A stretch of 64,000 nucleotides of DNA. Origin: Pasteurellaceae bacterium Pebbles2 (GTDB lineage: Bacteria > Pseudomonadota > Gammaproteobacteria > Enterobacterales > Pasteurellaceae). The notes under the pieces were generated by a model, which saw only the letters and a list, made by a program, of their open reading frames with translations, ran no database searches and had not been told where the DNA came from. Made by a program: the position numbers and the translations under genes. Within the stretch, counting starts at the first letter, position 1, and every line of letters begins with the position of its first letter. Below, piece after piece: positions 47,275 through 57,720 of this stretch. The DNA lies in NCBI GenBank assembly GCA_023101505.1, contig LVZA01000001.1, forward strand, positions 1,612,001 through 1,676,000, read 5' to 3'.

Positions 47275-49071
47275 TTACTTATCTTTGCCAACGTGTAAAA
47301 TCGCTAAAAACGCTTCTTGCGGCACTTCAACGTTACCTAATTGTTTCATACGTTTTTTACCTTCTTTTTGTTTTTGCAACAATTTTTTCTTACGGCTAAC
47401 GTCCCCACCATAACATTTTGCTAATACGTTTTTACGTAATTGTTTCACCGTAGAACGAGCAATAATATGGTTGCCAATAGCGGCTTGAATAGCAATATCA
47501 AATTGTTGGCGTGGAATTAATTCTTTCATTTTTTCCACTAATTCACGCCCACGATACGGCGCATTATCTTTATGCACGATCAACGCCAAGGCATCAACTC
47601 GTTCACTATTAATCATAATGTCCACACGCACCATATCGGCAGATTGGAAACGTTTGAAACCATAATCTAACGACGCATAACCACGAGAAGTGGATTTCAA
47701 ACGGTCGAAGAAATCTAACACCACTTCACCCATTGGAATTTCGTAAGTTAAAGCAATTTGATTGCCGTGATACACCATATTGGTTTGCACGCCACGTTTT
47801 TCTACACAAAGGGTAATCACGTTGCCCAAATAATCTTGCGGCACAAGCATATTACATTCTGCAATCGGCTCACGAATATCTGCAATATTGTTTAGTGCAG
47901 GCAATTTCGATGGGCTATCAACATAGACAACTTCGCCATTGGTGAGTTCAACTTCATAAACTACGGTTGGAGCAGTAGTAATTAAATCAAGATCATATTC
48001 ACGCTCTAAACGCTCTTGAATGATCTCCATATGCAGCAGCCCCAAGAAACCACAGCGGAAACCAAAGCCAAGTGCGGTTGAATTTTCTGGCTCATAGAAA
48101 AGCGATGCATCGTTTAGGCTTAATTTGCCTAAGGCATCACGAAAGGCTTCATAATCGTCTGAACTAATCGGGAATAAACCTGCATAAACTTGCGGTTTTA
48201 CCTTTTTAAAACCTGGTAATACTTCGGTTGCGGCATTATGCTGATGAGTTAAGGTATCGCCCACTGGCGCACCTAAAATATCTTTAATCGCACAAACCAC
48301 CCAACCTACTTCGCCTGTTTTAAGTTCGGTCGTATCGACTTGTTTTGGCGTGAAAATACCAAGACGATCAACGTTATAAGCCTGTCCTGTACTCATCACC
48401 TTAATTTTGTCGCCTTTTTTGATTGAACCATTTTTCACACGCACAAGAGAAACAACGCCTAAATAATTATCGAACCAAGAGTCGATAATCAAGGCTTGTA
48501 ATGGCGCATTTGGATCGCCCTCTGGTGCTGGGATTTTCTTCACGATGTCTTCAAGCACATCTTCAATGCCCACGCCTGTTTTTGCTGAACAACGTACCGC
48601 TTCAATCGCATCAATACCCACAATATCTTCAATTTCTTCGGCAACACGCTCAGGCTCTGCTGCTGGCAAGTCGATTTTGTTTAAAATTGGCACGACTTCC
48701 AAATTCATTTCAATCGCCGTATAGCAGTTAGCTAAGGTTTGAGCTTCCACGCCTTGACCTGCGTCCACCACCAACAATGCGCCCTCGCAAGCGGCTAATG
48801 AACGAGAAACTTCATAAGAAAAGTCAACGTGTCCTGGTGTATCGATAAAATTCAACTGATAAGTTTCGCCATCTTTGGCTTTATAATTTAACGTTACACT
48901 TTGTGCTTTAATCGTGATCCCACGTTCACGTTCAAGATCCATAGAATCAAGCACTTGTGCCGCCATTTCACGGTCGGAAAGTCCACCGCAAGTTTGAATT
49001 AAACGATCCGAAAGGGTTGATTTCCCGTGGTCAATATGGGCAATAATAGAAAAATTACGAATATTCTGCAT
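47275..49071 (-). CDS. lepA: Elongation factor 4 (LepA)
   Basis: Ribosome-associated GTPase implicated in translation fidelity and initiation or 30S maturation. The 598 residues start [24 protein letters not shown] (G1), with RERGITI, DTPGH and NKID motifs, then EF-G-like domains and the specific C-terminal domain ending [27 protein letters not shown]. It heads the lepA-lepB-rnc-era run. A USS is at 48070-48078. Confidence 0.97.
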   Translation of the reverse strand: MQNIRNFSIIAHIDHGKSTLSDRLIQTCGGLSDREMAAQVLDSMDLERERGITIKAQSVTLNYKAKDGETYQLNFIDTPGHVDFSYEVSRSLAACEGALLVVDAGQGVEAQTLANCYTAIEMNLEVVPILNKIDLPAAEPERVAEEIEDIVGIDAIEAVRCSAKTGVGIEDVLEDIVKKIPAPEGDPNAPLQALIIDSWFDNYLGVVSLVRVKNGSIKKGDKIKVMSTGQAYNVDRLGIFTPKQVDTTELKTGEVGWVVCAIKDILGAPVGDTLTHQHNAATEVLPGFKKVKPQVYAGLFPISSDDYEAFRDALGKLSLNDASLFYEPENSTALGFGFRCGFLGLLHMEIIQERLEREYDLDLITTAPTVVYEVELTNGEVVYVDSPSKLPALNNIADIREPIAECNMLVPQDYLGNVITLCVEKRGVQTNMVYHGNQIALTYEIPMGEVVLDFFDRLKSTSRGYASLDYGFKRFQSADMVRVDIMINSERVDALALIVHKDNAPYRGRELVEKMKELIPRQQFDIAIQAAIGNHIIARSTVKQLRKNVLAKCYGGDVSRKKKLLQKQKEGKKRMKQLGNVEVPQEAFLAILHVGKDK

Positions 49072-49236
49072 AAAATAAAAAATATAACCGTTGTGAGCTA
49101 AAAATATAATCGGGGAATTTTACCTGAAATGTGCAACCTACGCCATAAGTGCGGTTAAAAAAGCTGAAGTTTTCGCAAAATAAAACACCCCAATCCAAAG
49201 GAATGGGGTGTTCATCATTGTTTAAATCACAACAAA

Positions 49237-49620
49237 TTACATTGACTCAGTGAAAGTACGTGTAATTACATCACGTTGTTGTTCTGGTGTTAATGAGTTA
49301 AAACGCACTGCATAACCTGACACACGAATAGTTAATTGCGGATATTTATCTGGATTGTTCACCGCATCTTCTAAAGTTTCACGACGTAAAACATTCACGT
49401 TTAAATGCTGACCACCTTCCACTTTCACTGTCGGAGCAACATCAACTGGCAACTCACGATATTCGATTTGACCTAGTTCGCTCACCGCAACCACTTGGTC
49501 TTCTGCAAAATCGCCTTTCGCACATAAACAACGTGCTTCACCTTTATCGCTGTCTAATAACCAGAATGAATTTAATAAATTGTCATTCGCTGCTTGAGTA
49601 ATTTGAATACCTTTAATCAT
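49237..49620 (-). CDS. grcA: Autonomous glycyl radical cofactor GrcA (YfiD)
   Basis: A spare glycyl-radical domain that restores oxygen-damaged pyruvate formate lyase under microaerobic conditions. The 127 residues end in [25 protein letters not shown], the radical-bearing Gly of the PFL C-terminus. The earlier half is a short unique segment ([23 protein letters not shown]). It has a strong GGAGGCA site and two FNR-like boxes upstream on the regulatory side, matching the anaerobic control known for E. coli yfiD. Confidence 0.94.
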   Translation of the reverse strand: MIKGIQITQAANDNLLNSFWLLDSDKGEARCLCAKGDFAEDQVVAVSELGQIEYRELPVDVAPTVKVEGGQHLNVNVLRRETLEDAVNNPDKYPQLTIRVSGYAVRFNSLTPEQQRDVITRTFTESM

Positions 49621-49709
49621 AAAATGCCTCCATTTGGCTGTTTATTTATTTTTAAATCGTTAATTTATGCAAGAAATTTTATCAAAAAATTTGATGATTT
49701 CAACTAATT

Positions 49710-49765
49710 TTGACCCAAATCAAGTCGATTTCATTACAATCTTTAACCAATTTGAGTTAAATCAA
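49710..49765 (-). promoter_or_regulatory. Two FNR-like boxes upstream of grcA
   Basis: TTGACCCAAATCAA (49710-49723) and TTGAGTTAAATCAA (49752-49765) each match the FNR consensus TTGAT-N4-ATCAA at nine of ten positions, centred 42 bases apart. They lie about 90-145 bases before the grcA start. E. coli yfiD is also controlled by tandem FNR sites. Confidence 0.65.
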
Positions 49766-49902
49766 ATTTATCATTAAAACCAAGCTATTAGATTAACAAT
49801 GAATTAATTTATACTTAACAAAAAATTAACATTTAAATATTTTTAGCGAAAAAAATCCCTTTAATTTTTCATTAAAGGGATCGTTATTAAATAACATAAG
49901 TT

Positions 49903-50223
49903 TTATTCAAAAGAATCTTTCAAACGCTCATCTGCACGGCGAGCTTCGCCTTTGTGCTGAAGTTTATTTAATTGTTTTTCGAGTTTAACTTCGACCTCAT
50001 TAATGGCTTTATACATATCATCGGCTTCCGCACTAGCAAATAAATTACCATTTGGCGTGCCGATAGTGGCTTCAACAGAAAATCCCTGAGGAATTTTACT
50101 TAGTACAAAATGGGGGTTAATGAGCTGGGTCTGCCATTTTTCTAGCTTGGCTAATCTATCCTCAATGTGAGCACGAATTGCTGGAGTAATGTCCATTTGT
50201 TTGCTTGCGATATTAAGTGTCAT
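49903..50223 (-). CDS. raiA: Ribosome-associated inhibitor A (RaiA/YfiA)
   Basis: Binds the 30S channel of resting ribosomes and blocks translation in stationary phase. The 106-residue form starts at ATG 50223 ([24 protein letters not shown]) behind GAGGT; the open frame upstream codes no family sequence. [19 protein letters not shown]-type and [22 protein letters not shown] segments match RaiA, with a shorter C-terminal tail than in E. coli. hpf is missing from the ptsN locus, so this may be the main hibernation factor here. Confidence 0.93.
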   Translation of the reverse strand: MTLNIASKQMDITPAIRAHIEDRLAKLEKWQTQLINPHFVLSKIPQGFSVEATIGTPNGNLFASAEADDMYKAINEVEVKLEKQLNKLQHKGEARRADERLKDSFE

Positions 50224-50419
50224 AGCTGTTACCTCTTTTGCTTGTGAGTAAATTACTCTTGGTTTTACTTTAATTACAAAATATGCCCTTCCCCCCAATT
50301 TTTCAAGCACTTTATTGGTAAATTTAATAAAAATTTACAAAACTGTGATCTTCATCGAAAAACCAAGAAAAAAGGCTTTCTTTACCACAGAAATCAGGCA
50401 TAATGGTGGTTGGAAGAAG

Positions 50420-50453
50420 AAAAGTGCGGTGAAAATCACCGCACTTTTGCATT
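50420..50453. terminator. USS-dyad terminator between raiA and tonB
   Basis: AAAAGTGCGGTG (50420-50431) pairs perfectly with CACCGCACTTTT (50437-50448) around a 5-base loop, with T-rich flanks. Read on the minus strand it ends the exbB-exbD-tonB transcript 19 bases after the tonB stop. Confidence 0.85.
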
Positions 50454-50466
50454 TTTAACGTTTTAA

Positions 50467-51273
50467 TTACTGAATTCTAAACTGCACTGGCACGCTAAGC
50501 ACTGCGTCCATTCCAGTAGGGCGAGCACCGATGGATTTGGCACTTTGCACCGCCAATAATGCCGCATTATCTAAATCTTCAGCACCTGATGAATTCACCA
50601 CGCTTGCGCCGCTAATTTTGCCGTCAGCCGCTAAATTAAAACGAATGCTAACCACGCCTTGCTTACGCATCATTTTAGCCCGTTGCGGATAACGCTTATG
50701 GCGTTCAATTTCACGCCGTAAGGCAGTTTTATAAGCGCTAATTTCTGACGCACTTGCCCCATTGCCCGCCAAATTCGGGTTCGTCGTTGTTACCTTATTC
50801 GCAACCGCCGTCGCTTGAGAATTCACTGAAGCCGTTCCAGCCGTGATTTTATCGGCTTTCACCTCGTTTTTTACCGCATTTTTAGCCAAAGCGTCCGTTT
50901 TTTTCACCGCACTTTTTTCGATTTTTGCCATTTTTGGCTTTTCTTTTGCGGGTTTAACTTTTTCTACTTTCGGTTTTTCGACGATTTTTTCGGGTTTTAC
51001 TTTCTCGATTTTCGGTTTTAAGGTCGGATCTGCCACGATTTCTTTTTTCTCAGGTTCAGGCTCAATCGCAGGCGTTGGCTCAGGTGGCGTTTCAGGGGCA
51101 GTTTCCACCATCGTGGTTGCCATTAACATCTGCATTGCGATGTGATTGTCTAGCACTTGTGCTTGCTGACCATTCGCACTATCATCATTTTCAAAGGCAA
51201 AAATCACCGCACTTGCCACACCGACGTGGAGCAATAATGATCCTACAAAACCCAGCCAAGAATATTTCTTCAT
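50467..51273 (-). CDS. tonB: TonB energy transducer
   Basis: Couples the inner-membrane proton force to outer-membrane receptors for iron, heme and cobalamin. The 268 residues have an N-terminal membrane anchor (about 7-27, with the family's SH-type pocket residues in SLLLHVGVASAVIF), a Pro/Glu/Lys-rich periplasmic spacer (about 58-130, PEPTPAIEPEPEKKE and repeated EKVKPEK) and the C-terminal domain RYPQRAKMMRKQGVVSIRFNLAADG-type, ending QFRIQ. It is the last gene after exbB and exbD. Two USSs lie in it (50906 and 51206). Confidence 0.95.
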   Translation of the reverse strand: MKKYSWLGFVGSLLLHVGVASAVIFAFENDDSANGQQAQVLDNHIAMQMLMATTMVETAPETPPEPTPAIEPEPEKKEIVADPTLKPKIEKVKPEKIVEKPKVEKVKPAKEKPKMAKIEKSAVKKTDALAKNAVKNEVKADKITAGTASVNSQATAVANKVTTTNPNLAGNGASASEISAYKTALRREIERHKRYPQRAKMMRKQGVVSIRFNLAADGKISGASVVNSSGAEDLDNAALLAVQSAKSIGARPTGMDAVLSVPVQFRIQ

Positions 51274-51274
51274 T

Positions 51275-51661
51275 CTACCTGCCTTTTTCTTTCATCGTTA
51301 CAATCGCGACATTGCTGATCTTATTTTTCGCCATTAAATCAGTGATCGACACAAAATCCTGAAACGACGATTTAGCATCAACTTTAAGCGTAACTTTCTG
51401 CGTTTTATCCCAGCTCGCCACTTCTTTTTCTAAGGCTTCTGCTGAAATGGGCTTATCGTTAAAAAACACTTCGCCTTTTTCCGTAACCGTCAATAATTTG
51501 GCTAAATCGTCCGACTTAAACGCCACAGTTTGTGACGCTTTCGGCACGTTCACTTGAATTTTTCCTTGTGAAATAAACGATGCCGTGATCAGCACAATCG
51601 CCAACAAAACCAGCATAATATCAATGAAAGGAATAATATTAATTTCGTCAAATTTCTTCAT
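51275..51661 (-). CDS. exbD: TonB-system biopolymer transport protein ExbD
   Basis: Inner-membrane component of the ExbB-ExbD-TonB motor. The 128 residues start [28 protein letters not shown], a single membrane helix with the essential Asp, followed by a periplasmic domain (about 45-128). The gap to tonB is one base and to exbB 41 bases with a USS, so the three are one operon. Confidence 0.95.
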   Translation of the reverse strand: MKKFDEINIIPFIDIMLVLLAIVLITASFISQGKIQVNVPKASQTVAFKSDDLAKLLTVTEKGEVFFNDKPISAEALEKEVASWDKTQKVTLKVDAKSSFQDFVSITDLMAKNKISNVAIVTMKEKGR

Positions 51662-51702
51662 TTTTTCACCGCACTTTTGGGTTATTTTTCTTATTGCAGC
51701 GG

Positions 51703-52158
51703 TTATGCACCGACATTTTTCTCGCTATTTAAGGCTTTCCATTTCAAGCGATTGACTTCTACTTTACGCCCAAGTGCACTGTAAAACACCATCGACGGAA
51801 TAGCGACTAAAATCCCCACCGCCGTTGCTTTCAACGCCAAAGAAAGATGTAACATAATCGCCGCCGCATCAATATCACCAGCGGAATTACCCAAATCATA
51901 AAACGTCAACAAAATCCCAATCACCGTGCCCAATAACCCCACATAAGGTGCATTCGCCCCAATGGTTGAGATAATGGTTAAATGACGATTTAAATCAATA
52001 TCTAAAGAATGAATATTGCTATAACTCGACACTTTCACACGCCCGAGAAAAATATAACGTTCAATCACAAACCAAACCATAATAAAGCTCATTACACAAA
52101 GCAAACCAATGATGAGATAGTCACTATAATCCTTCAAAAAATCAAATAACGCTGGCAT
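51703..52158 (-). CDS. exbB: TonB-system biopolymer transport protein ExbB
   Basis: Pentameric proton-channel subunit of the TonB motor. The 151 residues hold three membrane helices: [21 protein letters not shown] near the start, [24 protein letters not shown] in the middle (conserved Gly and Thr), and [22 protein letters not shown]. The length fits the shorter ExbB type found in Haemophilus. It is the first gene of the operon, with a Fur-like box upstream. Confidence 0.94.
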   Translation of the reverse strand: MPALFDFLKDYSDYLIIGLLCVMSFIMVWFVIERYIFLGRVKVSSYSNIHSLDIDLNRHLTIISTIGANAPYVGLLGTVIGILLTFYDLGNSAGDIDAAAIMLHLSLALKATAVGILVAIPSMVFYSALGRKVEVNRLKWKALNSEKNVGA

Positions 52159-52195
52159 ATTTTTTCCTATTAAACTTCAACTAAAAAAAGTTAAT

Positions 52196-52210
52196 TGAGA
52201 ATGAATTTCA
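52196..52210 (-). promoter_or_regulatory. Fur-like box upstream of exbB
   Basis: TGAGAATGAATTTCA matches the 7-1-7 Fur motif TGATAAT-N-ATTATCA at 11 of 14 positions. It lies 38-52 bases before the exbB ATG. Iron control of this operon is expected in the family. Confidence 0.5.
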
Positions 52211-52287
52211 ATTAGGATTGGGATTGTAGCAGAGATTGGGGGAGGGGTAAATATTGAAAATACGAGGGATTAACCAATTCTTAAACA

Positions 52288-52344
52288 AAACCCACCGCAC
52301 TTTTCTCAATTTTTCATTAAATTGATACAAAGTGCGGTGGGTTT
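52288..52344. terminator. Extended USS-dyad hairpin between exbB and mpl
   Basis: AAACCCACCGCACTTT (52288-52303) pairs with AAAGTGCGGTGGGTTT (52329-52344), with a second inner pairing TCAATTT/AAATTGA. Downstream on the minus strand it follows mpl by 11 bases, so it ends the mpl transcript, not exbB. Confidence 0.8.
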
Positions 52345-52354
52345 TTATTGAGTT

Positions 52355-53719
52355 TTATTCGGCGAGTTTAGTTAATAATTTTTGGTGAATGCCACCGAAG
52401 CTGCCGTTGGACATTACCAGAATGTGATCGCTTGGTTGGGCTTCTGCGGTGATGAAATCGACGAGTTTATCTACGTCGGCTGCCCATTTGACAGGTTGGA
52501 CGCAGTGCGCGGCGATTTCGGCAACTTCCCACGGAATATTGTCGGGTTGGAGCAAAAAGACGTTGTCTGCACGAACGAGAGCAGGGGCGATTTCGTCTTT
52601 GTGGTGGCCCATTTTCATTGTGTTGGAGCGTGGTTCTAGCACGGCTAAAATGCGCACGCCGCCGCCGACTTTATCTCGAAGTGCGGTTAATGTGGCTTGA
52701 ATTTCAGCGGGATGGTGAGCGAAATCGTCGTAAACGGTGATGTTATTCACTTCGCCTTTTACTTCTAAACGGCGTTTGGCGTTAATGAAGCTAGAAAGTG
52801 CTTTTGCTGCATTTTCCACTGAAATGCCTGCGTGATGCGCTGCGGCAATCGCCATTAAGGCGTTGTGCATATTGTGTTGTCCGACGATATTCCAACGCAC
52901 TTCAGCTGCTTTTTCGCCGTGATGATAAACGGCAAAATGCGTACAATCGTGGCTAATGCGCTCGGCGTGCCATTCTTGATCTTTGCCTAAATATTGTTTT
53001 TCCGACCAGCAGCCCATTTCTAGGGTTTCTTTCACACTTTGTTCGTTTTCCACTGAAAGCACTAAGCCTGATTGTGGCATTGTACGCACTAAATGGTGGA
53101 ATTGGCGTTGAATGGCGTGCAGATCGTCGAAGATGTCTGCGTGATCAAAGCCGATGTTGTTAATAATTAATGTTTTTGGGTTGTAATGCACGAATTTTGA
53201 GCGTTTATCAAAAAATGCGGTGTCGTATTCGTCCGCTTCAATCACAAAATATTTGCTGTTACCTAGGCGTGAAGATACGCCAAAATTCCCTGAAATTCCG
53301 CCAATTAAGAAGCCTGGTTCTAGTCCATTTTGTTCTAAAATCCAAGTGAGCATTCCTGTGGTGGTGGTTTTTCCGTGTGTGCCTGAAACGGCGAAAACCC
53401 AGCGTTCACGCAATAAATGATCGTGCAACCATTGTGGCCCTGAAGTGTAAGGTAGTTGATTTTCTAACACATATTCTACACAAGGATTACCACGTTTCAT
53501 TGCGTTGCCAATGATAACCATATCTGGCGCAGGCTGCAGCTGTGAAACCTCAAAGTGTGGCACAATTTCAATGCCGCTTTGAGCTAAAAATGTGGACATT
53601 GGCGGATAAACGTTAGTATCCGAGCCTGTTACGTGATAGCCTAATTGTTTTGCGATGATTGCCACACCGCCCATAAACGTACCGCATACGCCTAAAATAT
53701 GAATATGTTTTGTTGTCAT
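52355..53719 (-). CDS. mpl: UDP-MurNAc:L-Ala-gamma-D-Glu-meso-DAP ligase (murein recycling)
   Basis: Attaches recycled murein tripeptide directly to UDP-MurNAc, saving new synthesis. The 454 residues are a Mur-ligase: HILGVCGTFMGGVAIIAKQLG (N-terminal UDP-binding fold), the P-loop SGTHGKTTTTGMLTWIL (about 112-128), EADEYDTAFFDKRSKF and the C-terminal VYDDFAHHPAEIQATL. The EADEYDTAFFDKRSKF segment is typical for Mpl rather than MurC. It is a single minus-strand gene, divergent from fbp. Confidence 0.96.
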   Translation of the reverse strand: MTTKHIHILGVCGTFMGGVAIIAKQLGYHVTGSDTNVYPPMSTFLAQSGIEIVPHFEVSQLQPAPDMVIIGNAMKRGNPCVEYVLENQLPYTSGPQWLHDHLLRERWVFAVSGTHGKTTTTGMLTWILEQNGLEPGFLIGGISGNFGVSSRLGNSKYFVIEADEYDTAFFDKRSKFVHYNPKTLIINNIGFDHADIFDDLHAIQRQFHHLVRTMPQSGLVLSVENEQSVKETLEMGCWSEKQYLGKDQEWHAERISHDCTHFAVYHHGEKAAEVRWNIVGQHNMHNALMAIAAAHHAGISVENAAKALSSFINAKRRLEVKGEVNNITVYDDFAHHPAEIQATLTALRDKVGGGVRILAVLEPRSNTMKMGHHKDEIAPALVRADNVFLLQPDNIPWEVAEIAAHCVQPVKWAADVDKLVDFITAEAQPSDHILVMSNGSFGGIHQKLLTKLAE

Positions 53720-53912
53720 TATTCGCTCTTAATGTTTGTTTATTTGCGCAAATGTTACGAAAATGTGTGCGCTAGATCACATTATTGAATATTCGCCGTA
53801 CTGATGAAAAACCAAAGTTGCTATCATAATCTAAGTTGATTGCGTCGTCTAGCAAGAAAGTGCGGTCAAATTTTGCTTATTTTATAACATATTGAATAAT
53901 ACAGGATTTAAA

Positions 53913-54917
53913 ATGAAAACATTAGATGAATTTGTCATTGAGAAACAAGCGGAATACCCCAATGCAAAAGGGGCTTTAACAGGCATTTTGTCTTCAATTC
54001 GCTTGGTGGCGAAAGTAATTCACCGAGATATTAATCGGGCGGGTTTAACCAATGATATTTTGGGCGCAGCAGGCAATCAAAATGTGCAAGGCGAAAGCCA
54101 AATGAAACTTGATGTGTTCGCCAATAATACCTTTAAACGTGCGTTAATGGCTCGTGAAGAAGTCGCTGGTTTTGCTTCGGAGGAAGAAGATACTTTCGTT
54201 GCATTTGACACCGAACGTGGGCGCAATGCACGCTATATTATTTTGACTGATCCTTTAGACGGCTCATCAAATATTGACGTAAACGTGTCTGTGGGAACAA
54301 TTTTTTCGATTTATCGCCGAGTAACGCCTGTTGGCACGCCTGTTACGTTGGAAGATTTTATGCAAGAGGGGCATAAACAAGTGGCGGCAGGCTACGTGGT
54401 TTATGGTTCTTCCACAATGTTGGTTTATACCACAGGCAACGGTGTGAATGGTTTTACTTACGATCCGTCTCTTGGCGTATTTTGTTTATCCCACGAAAAC
54501 TTGCAAATTCCGCCAAGTGGCAAAATTTATTCCATTAACGAGGGGCAATATTTGAAATTCCCAATGGGCGTGAAAAAATACATTAAATATTGCCAAGAAG
54601 AAGATAAAGCCACCCAACGCCCATATACTTCACGTTATATTGGCTCTTTGGTGTCTGATTTTCATCGTAATATGCTCAAAGGCGGGATTTACATTTACCC
54701 GAATGCCACCACCTATCCAAATGGCAAATTACGCTTACTTTACGAGGGCAATCCAATGGCATTTTTAGCCGAGCAAGCAGGTGGGTTGGCAAGCGATGGC
54801 TATCAGCGCATTTTAGACATTAAACCAACCGAACTGCACCAACGTGTGCCGTTGTTCGCTGGTTCTAAAGAAATGGTAGAAAAAGCACAAGAATTTATGC
54901 GAGAATTTAAAGAATAA
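53913..54917 (+). CDS. fbp: Fructose-1,6-bisphosphatase class 1
   Basis: Gluconeogenic phosphatase removing the 1-phosphate of fructose 1,6-bisphosphate. The 334-residue form starts at ATG 53913 ([12 protein letters not shown]), the family start; a Met seven codons earlier is less likely. Active-site segments are [31 protein letters not shown] (metal-binding DPLDGSS, about 114-120) and [22 protein letters not shown] terminator follows. Confidence 0.95.
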   Translation: MKTLDEFVIEKQAEYPNAKGALTGILSSIRLVAKVIHRDINRAGLTNDILGAAGNQNVQGESQMKLDVFANNTFKRALMAREEVAGFASEEEDTFVAFDTERGRNARYIILTDPLDGSSNIDVNVSVGTIFSIYRRVTPVGTPVTLEDFMQEGHKQVAAGYVVYGSSTMLVYTTGNGVNGFTYDPSLGVFCLSHENLQIPPSGKIYSINEGQYLKFPMGVKKYIKYCQEEDKATQRPYTSRYIGSLVSDFHRNMLKGGIYIYPNATTYPNGKLRLLYEGNPMAFLAEQAGGLASDGYQRILDIKPTELHQRVPLFAGSKEMVEKAQEFMREFKE

Positions 54918-54923
54918 TGAATT

Positions 54924-54951
54924 AACCACTTCCTAGCGAAGTGGTTTTTTT
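54924..54951 (+). terminator. Intrinsic terminator of fbp
   Basis: AACCACTT (54924-54931) pairs with AAGTGGTT (54939-54946), followed by a T-run. Confidence 0.88.
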
Positions 54952-55007
54952 ATGACATAATTTGTGGCATAATTCCGCCATTATTTAGTTATTTTGGAGA
55001 AAGAACA

Positions 55008-55415
55008 ATGCGAATTTTACACACGATGTTACGAGTGGGAAACCTTGAACGCTCAATCAAATTCTATCAAGATGTTTTAGAAATGCGTTTATTGCGCACC
55101 AGCGAAAATCCTGAATATAAATATTCTCTCGCCTTTTTAGGCTATGCCGACGAAGATGAATCTGCGGTATTAGAATTAACCTATAACTGGGGCGTGGAGC
55201 AATATGAGCTTGGCACGGCTTATGGTCATATCGCTATTGGTGTAGACGATATTTATGCCACTTGCGAAGCAGTGAAAAAAGCAGGCGGAAAAGTAACCCG
55301 AGAAGCAGGTCCTGTAAAAGGCGGCACAACGGTTATCGCTTTTGTTGAAGATCCCGACGGTTATAAAATCGAGTTTATCGAAAATAAACACGCCAAAGCT
55401 GCGCTAGGTAACTAA
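55008..55415 (+). CDS. gloA: Lactoylglutathione lyase (glyoxalase I)
   Basis: Isomerises the methylglyoxal-glutathione hemithioacetal to S-lactoylglutathione. The 135-residue protein is the Ni-type bacterial form: metal ligands in [19 protein letters not shown] (His5), VLELTYNW (Glu), [10 protein letters not shown] (His) and [11 protein letters not shown] (Glu). It precedes rnt as in E. coli. Confidence 0.97.
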   Translation: MRILHTMLRVGNLERSIKFYQDVLEMRLLRTSENPEYKYSLAFLGYADEDESAVLELTYNWGVEQYELGTAYGHIAIGVDDIYATCEAVKKAGGKVTREAGPVKGGTTVIAFVEDPDGYKIEFIENKHAKAALGN

Positions 55416-55482
55416 TAACGTACTCAAAGTGCGGTTAAATATTTCTTAATTTTCAGTGCGTTTCGGCGCACTCTTTTATTTT

Positions 55483-56145
55483 ATGACTGAAGAAGCAATA
55501 GACTATCATTTATTAAAAAACCGTTTTCGTGGCTATTATCCGGTGATTATTGACGTGGAAACCGCAGGGCTAAATAGCCAAACTGACGGCTTGTTGGAAT
55601 TGGCGGCGATCACGCTCAAAATGGACGAGCAAGGTTGGCTGATGCCCGATCAAACCTACCATTGCCACATTCAGCCCTTTGAAGGTGCGTTAATCAATCC
55701 TGATTCGATGAAAATTAACGGCATTAAATTAGACGATCCTGAACGGAATGCGGTCGCCATTTCTGAACTTGATGCGATTACAGGGCTGTTCCAAATGGTA
55801 CGCCGTGGGCAAAAAGACGCTGGCTGCCAACGCTCAATTATCGTTGCGCACAATGCCGCATTCGACCAAGGTTTTATTATGGCAGCAGCCGAAAGAACAG
55901 GTGTAAAACGCAATCCATTTCACCCTTTCAGTGCGTTCGACACATCAACCTTAAGCGGTTTAATGTTTGGGCAAACGGTGCTGGTGAAAGCCTGCCAAAT
56001 GGCGAAAATTCCATTTGACGGCAAACAAGCGCACTCGGCACTATACGATACTGAACGCACTGCTGATTTATTTTGTTATATGGTCAATCATCTGAAAAAA
56101 TTGGGCGGATTTCCGCATTTACCTGTGCTAGAAGATGAAAGCTAA
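55483..56145 (+). CDS. rnt: Ribonuclease T
   Basis: 3'-5' exonuclease (DEDDh) that trims tRNA and other stable RNA 3' ends. The 220-residue form starts at ATG 55483 ([29 protein letters not shown]). A frame open from 55456 would add MRFGALFYF, which is not family-like. Catalytic residues are in [16 protein letters not shown] (Asp, Glu), NAAFDQGF (Asp) and the [14 protein letters not shown] stretch (His, Asp). No clear ribosome site precedes it, so translation may depend on gloA coupling. A USS-dyad hairpin ends it. Confidence 0.92.
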   Translation: MTEEAIDYHLLKNRFRGYYPVIIDVETAGLNSQTDGLLELAAITLKMDEQGWLMPDQTYHCHIQPFEGALINPDSMKINGIKLDDPERNAVAISELDAITGLFQMVRRGQKDAGCQRSIIVAHNAAFDQGFIMAAAERTGVKRNPFHPFSAFDTSTLSGLMFGQTVLVKACQMAKIPFDGKQAHSALYDTERTADLFCYMVNHLKKLGGFPHLPVLEDES

Positions 56146-56161
56146 AAACAACGCTATTTTC

Positions 56162-56216
56162 CACCGCACTTTTTGCATTATCAACGCAACGATCAATCCA
56201 AAAGTGCGGTGCATTT
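56162..56216 (+). terminator. USS-dyad terminator after rnt
   Basis: CACCGCACTTTT (56162-56173) pairs with AAAAGTGCGGTG (56200-56211), a perfect 12-bp stem with a 26-base loop, and is followed by CATTTTT. Confidence 0.7.
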
Positions 56217-56319
56217 TTGCTTAATTTTTAAACTCATTTTGAAAATTAAGCAAAAAATATAGACAAATTTATTTTTTTGAGTAAATTTAAACATTCACTA
56301 TAAAACCTAAGGAAAATTT

Positions 56320-57675
56320 ATGCTAACCAACCCTGTCGTTATATCGATTGTCGTTTTGCTCGCCCTAAGTTTGCTGCGTGTTAATGTGGTGATTGCGCTT
56401 GTGATCTCTGCGCTAACCGCTGGTTTCACAGGCGGTTTAGGTCTGTCTAAAACCATTGAAACCTTTACCAGTGGCTTAGGTGGCGGTGCAGAAGTGGCAA
56501 TGAACTACGCTATTTTAGGCGCATTTGCCGTTGCGATTTCTAAATCAGGCATCACCGATTTACTGGCTTATAAAGTCATCAAACGCCTCGGCAAAACGCC
56601 AACAGGTGGCTCAGTGGCTGGCTTTAAATATTTTATTTTAGCCGTGCTAGTCGCTTTCTCAATTTCATCACAAAACTTATTACCAGTTCATATCGCCTTT
56701 ATCCCGATTGTCGTGCCACCATTATTAAGCATTTTTAATCGCTTAAAACTCGACCGCCGTGCGGTTGCTTGCGTGCTGACTTTCGGTTTAACCGCAACTT
56801 ATATGCTATTGCCAGTGGGCTTCGGTAAAATCTTTATCGAAAGCATTTTAGTAAAAAATATCAACGAAGCTGGCGCAAATCTTGGCATTCACACCAACGT
56901 GGCTGAAGTGTCGTTAGCAATGTCAATTCCTGTTAGTGGAATGATTTTAGGCTTATTAATCGCTATTTTCTTCAGCTACCGCAAACCACGTGAATATGCA
57001 GATGTTGTGGCAGAGCCAAGCACAAGCGACATTGAACAACACATTGCGAATATCAAACCGTTCCACGTTTGGGTTAGCCTTGCAGCGATTGTAATCACCT
57101 TTGGTTTACAATTATTCACCAGCTCAACCATCATCGGCGGTTTAGCAGGATTGATTATTTTCGGCGCTTGCGGTATTTTCCGCTTAAAAGAAAGCAACGA
57201 TATTTTCCAACAAGGCTTACGTTTAATGGCAATGATTGGTTTCGTAATGATTGCCGCATCTGGCTTTGCTAACGTGATTAACGAAACTGGCGGTGTAACG
57301 CAATTAGTGGAAACCTTTAGCCAAGGCTTAGGAGAAAATAACAAAGGGCTTGCTGCTTTCTTAATGTTATTAGTTGGGCTATTTATCACAATGGGGATCG
57401 GTTCATCATTCTCAACCGTACCAATTATTGCCTCAATTTACGTGCCATTATGTATCGCCGTCGGCTTCTCGCCATTAGCCACAGTTTCTATTGTCGGCGT
57501 AGCGGCGGCACTTGGTGATGCAGGCTCTCCAGCATCTGACTCGACACTTGGTCCAACATCAGGCTTGAATATGGACGGCAAGCACGACCACATTTGGGAC
57601 AGCGTTGTGCCAACATTCTTGCACTACAATATCCCATTAATCATTTTCGGCTGGATTGCCGCAATGACTTTATAA
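56320..57675 (+). CDS. Na+/H+ antiporter family (NhaC/ArsB-like superfamily) transporter
   Basis: Inner-membrane protein of 451 residues with about 11-12 hydrophobic helices and an N-terminal repeated segment typical of the Na_H_antiporter Pfam family ([41 protein letters not shown]). The C-terminal half has [26 protein letters not shown] and [22 protein letters not shown], matching that family rather than GntP. Its true substrate (sodium or an amino acid) is not certain. It is a single-gene unit closed by a terminator. Confidence 0.8.
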   Translation: MLTNPVVISIVVLLALSLLRVNVVIALVISALTAGFTGGLGLSKTIETFTSGLGGGAEVAMNYAILGAFAVAISKSGITDLLAYKVIKRLGKTPTGGSVAGFKYFILAVLVAFSISSQNLLPVHIAFIPIVVPPLLSIFNRLKLDRRAVACVLTFGLTATYMLLPVGFGKIFIESILVKNINEAGANLGIHTNVAEVSLAMSIPVSGMILGLLIAIFFSYRKPREYADVVAEPSTSDIEQHIANIKPFHVWVSLAAIVITFGLQLFTSSTIIGGLAGLIIFGACGIFRLKESNDIFQQGLRLMAMIGFVMIAASGFANVINETGGVTQLVETFSQGLGENNKGLAAFLMLLVGLFITMGIGSSFSTVPIIASIYVPLCIAVGFSPLATVSIVGVAAALGDAGSPASDSTLGPTSGLNMDGKHDHIWDSVVPTFLHYNIPLIIFGWIAAMTL

Positions 57676-57683
57676 TTCAACAC

Positions 57684-57710
57684 TCCCTCCGTTACTGGAG
57701 GGAATTTTTT
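57684..57710 (+). terminator. Intrinsic terminator after the antiporter gene
   Basis: TCCCTCC (57684-57690) pairs with GGAGGGA (57697-57703), followed by a T-run. It ends 11 bases before the priC ATG, so priC either has its promoter upstream or receives readthrough. Confidence 0.8.
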
Positions 57711-57720
57711 AGTCAAAACT

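Noticed and set aside
56320-57675. GntP-type gluconate/glycerate permease as partner of the glycerate kinase
   Set aside because: Its motifs fit the Na_H_antiporter/NhaC group better and it is 13 kb from the CdaR locus.
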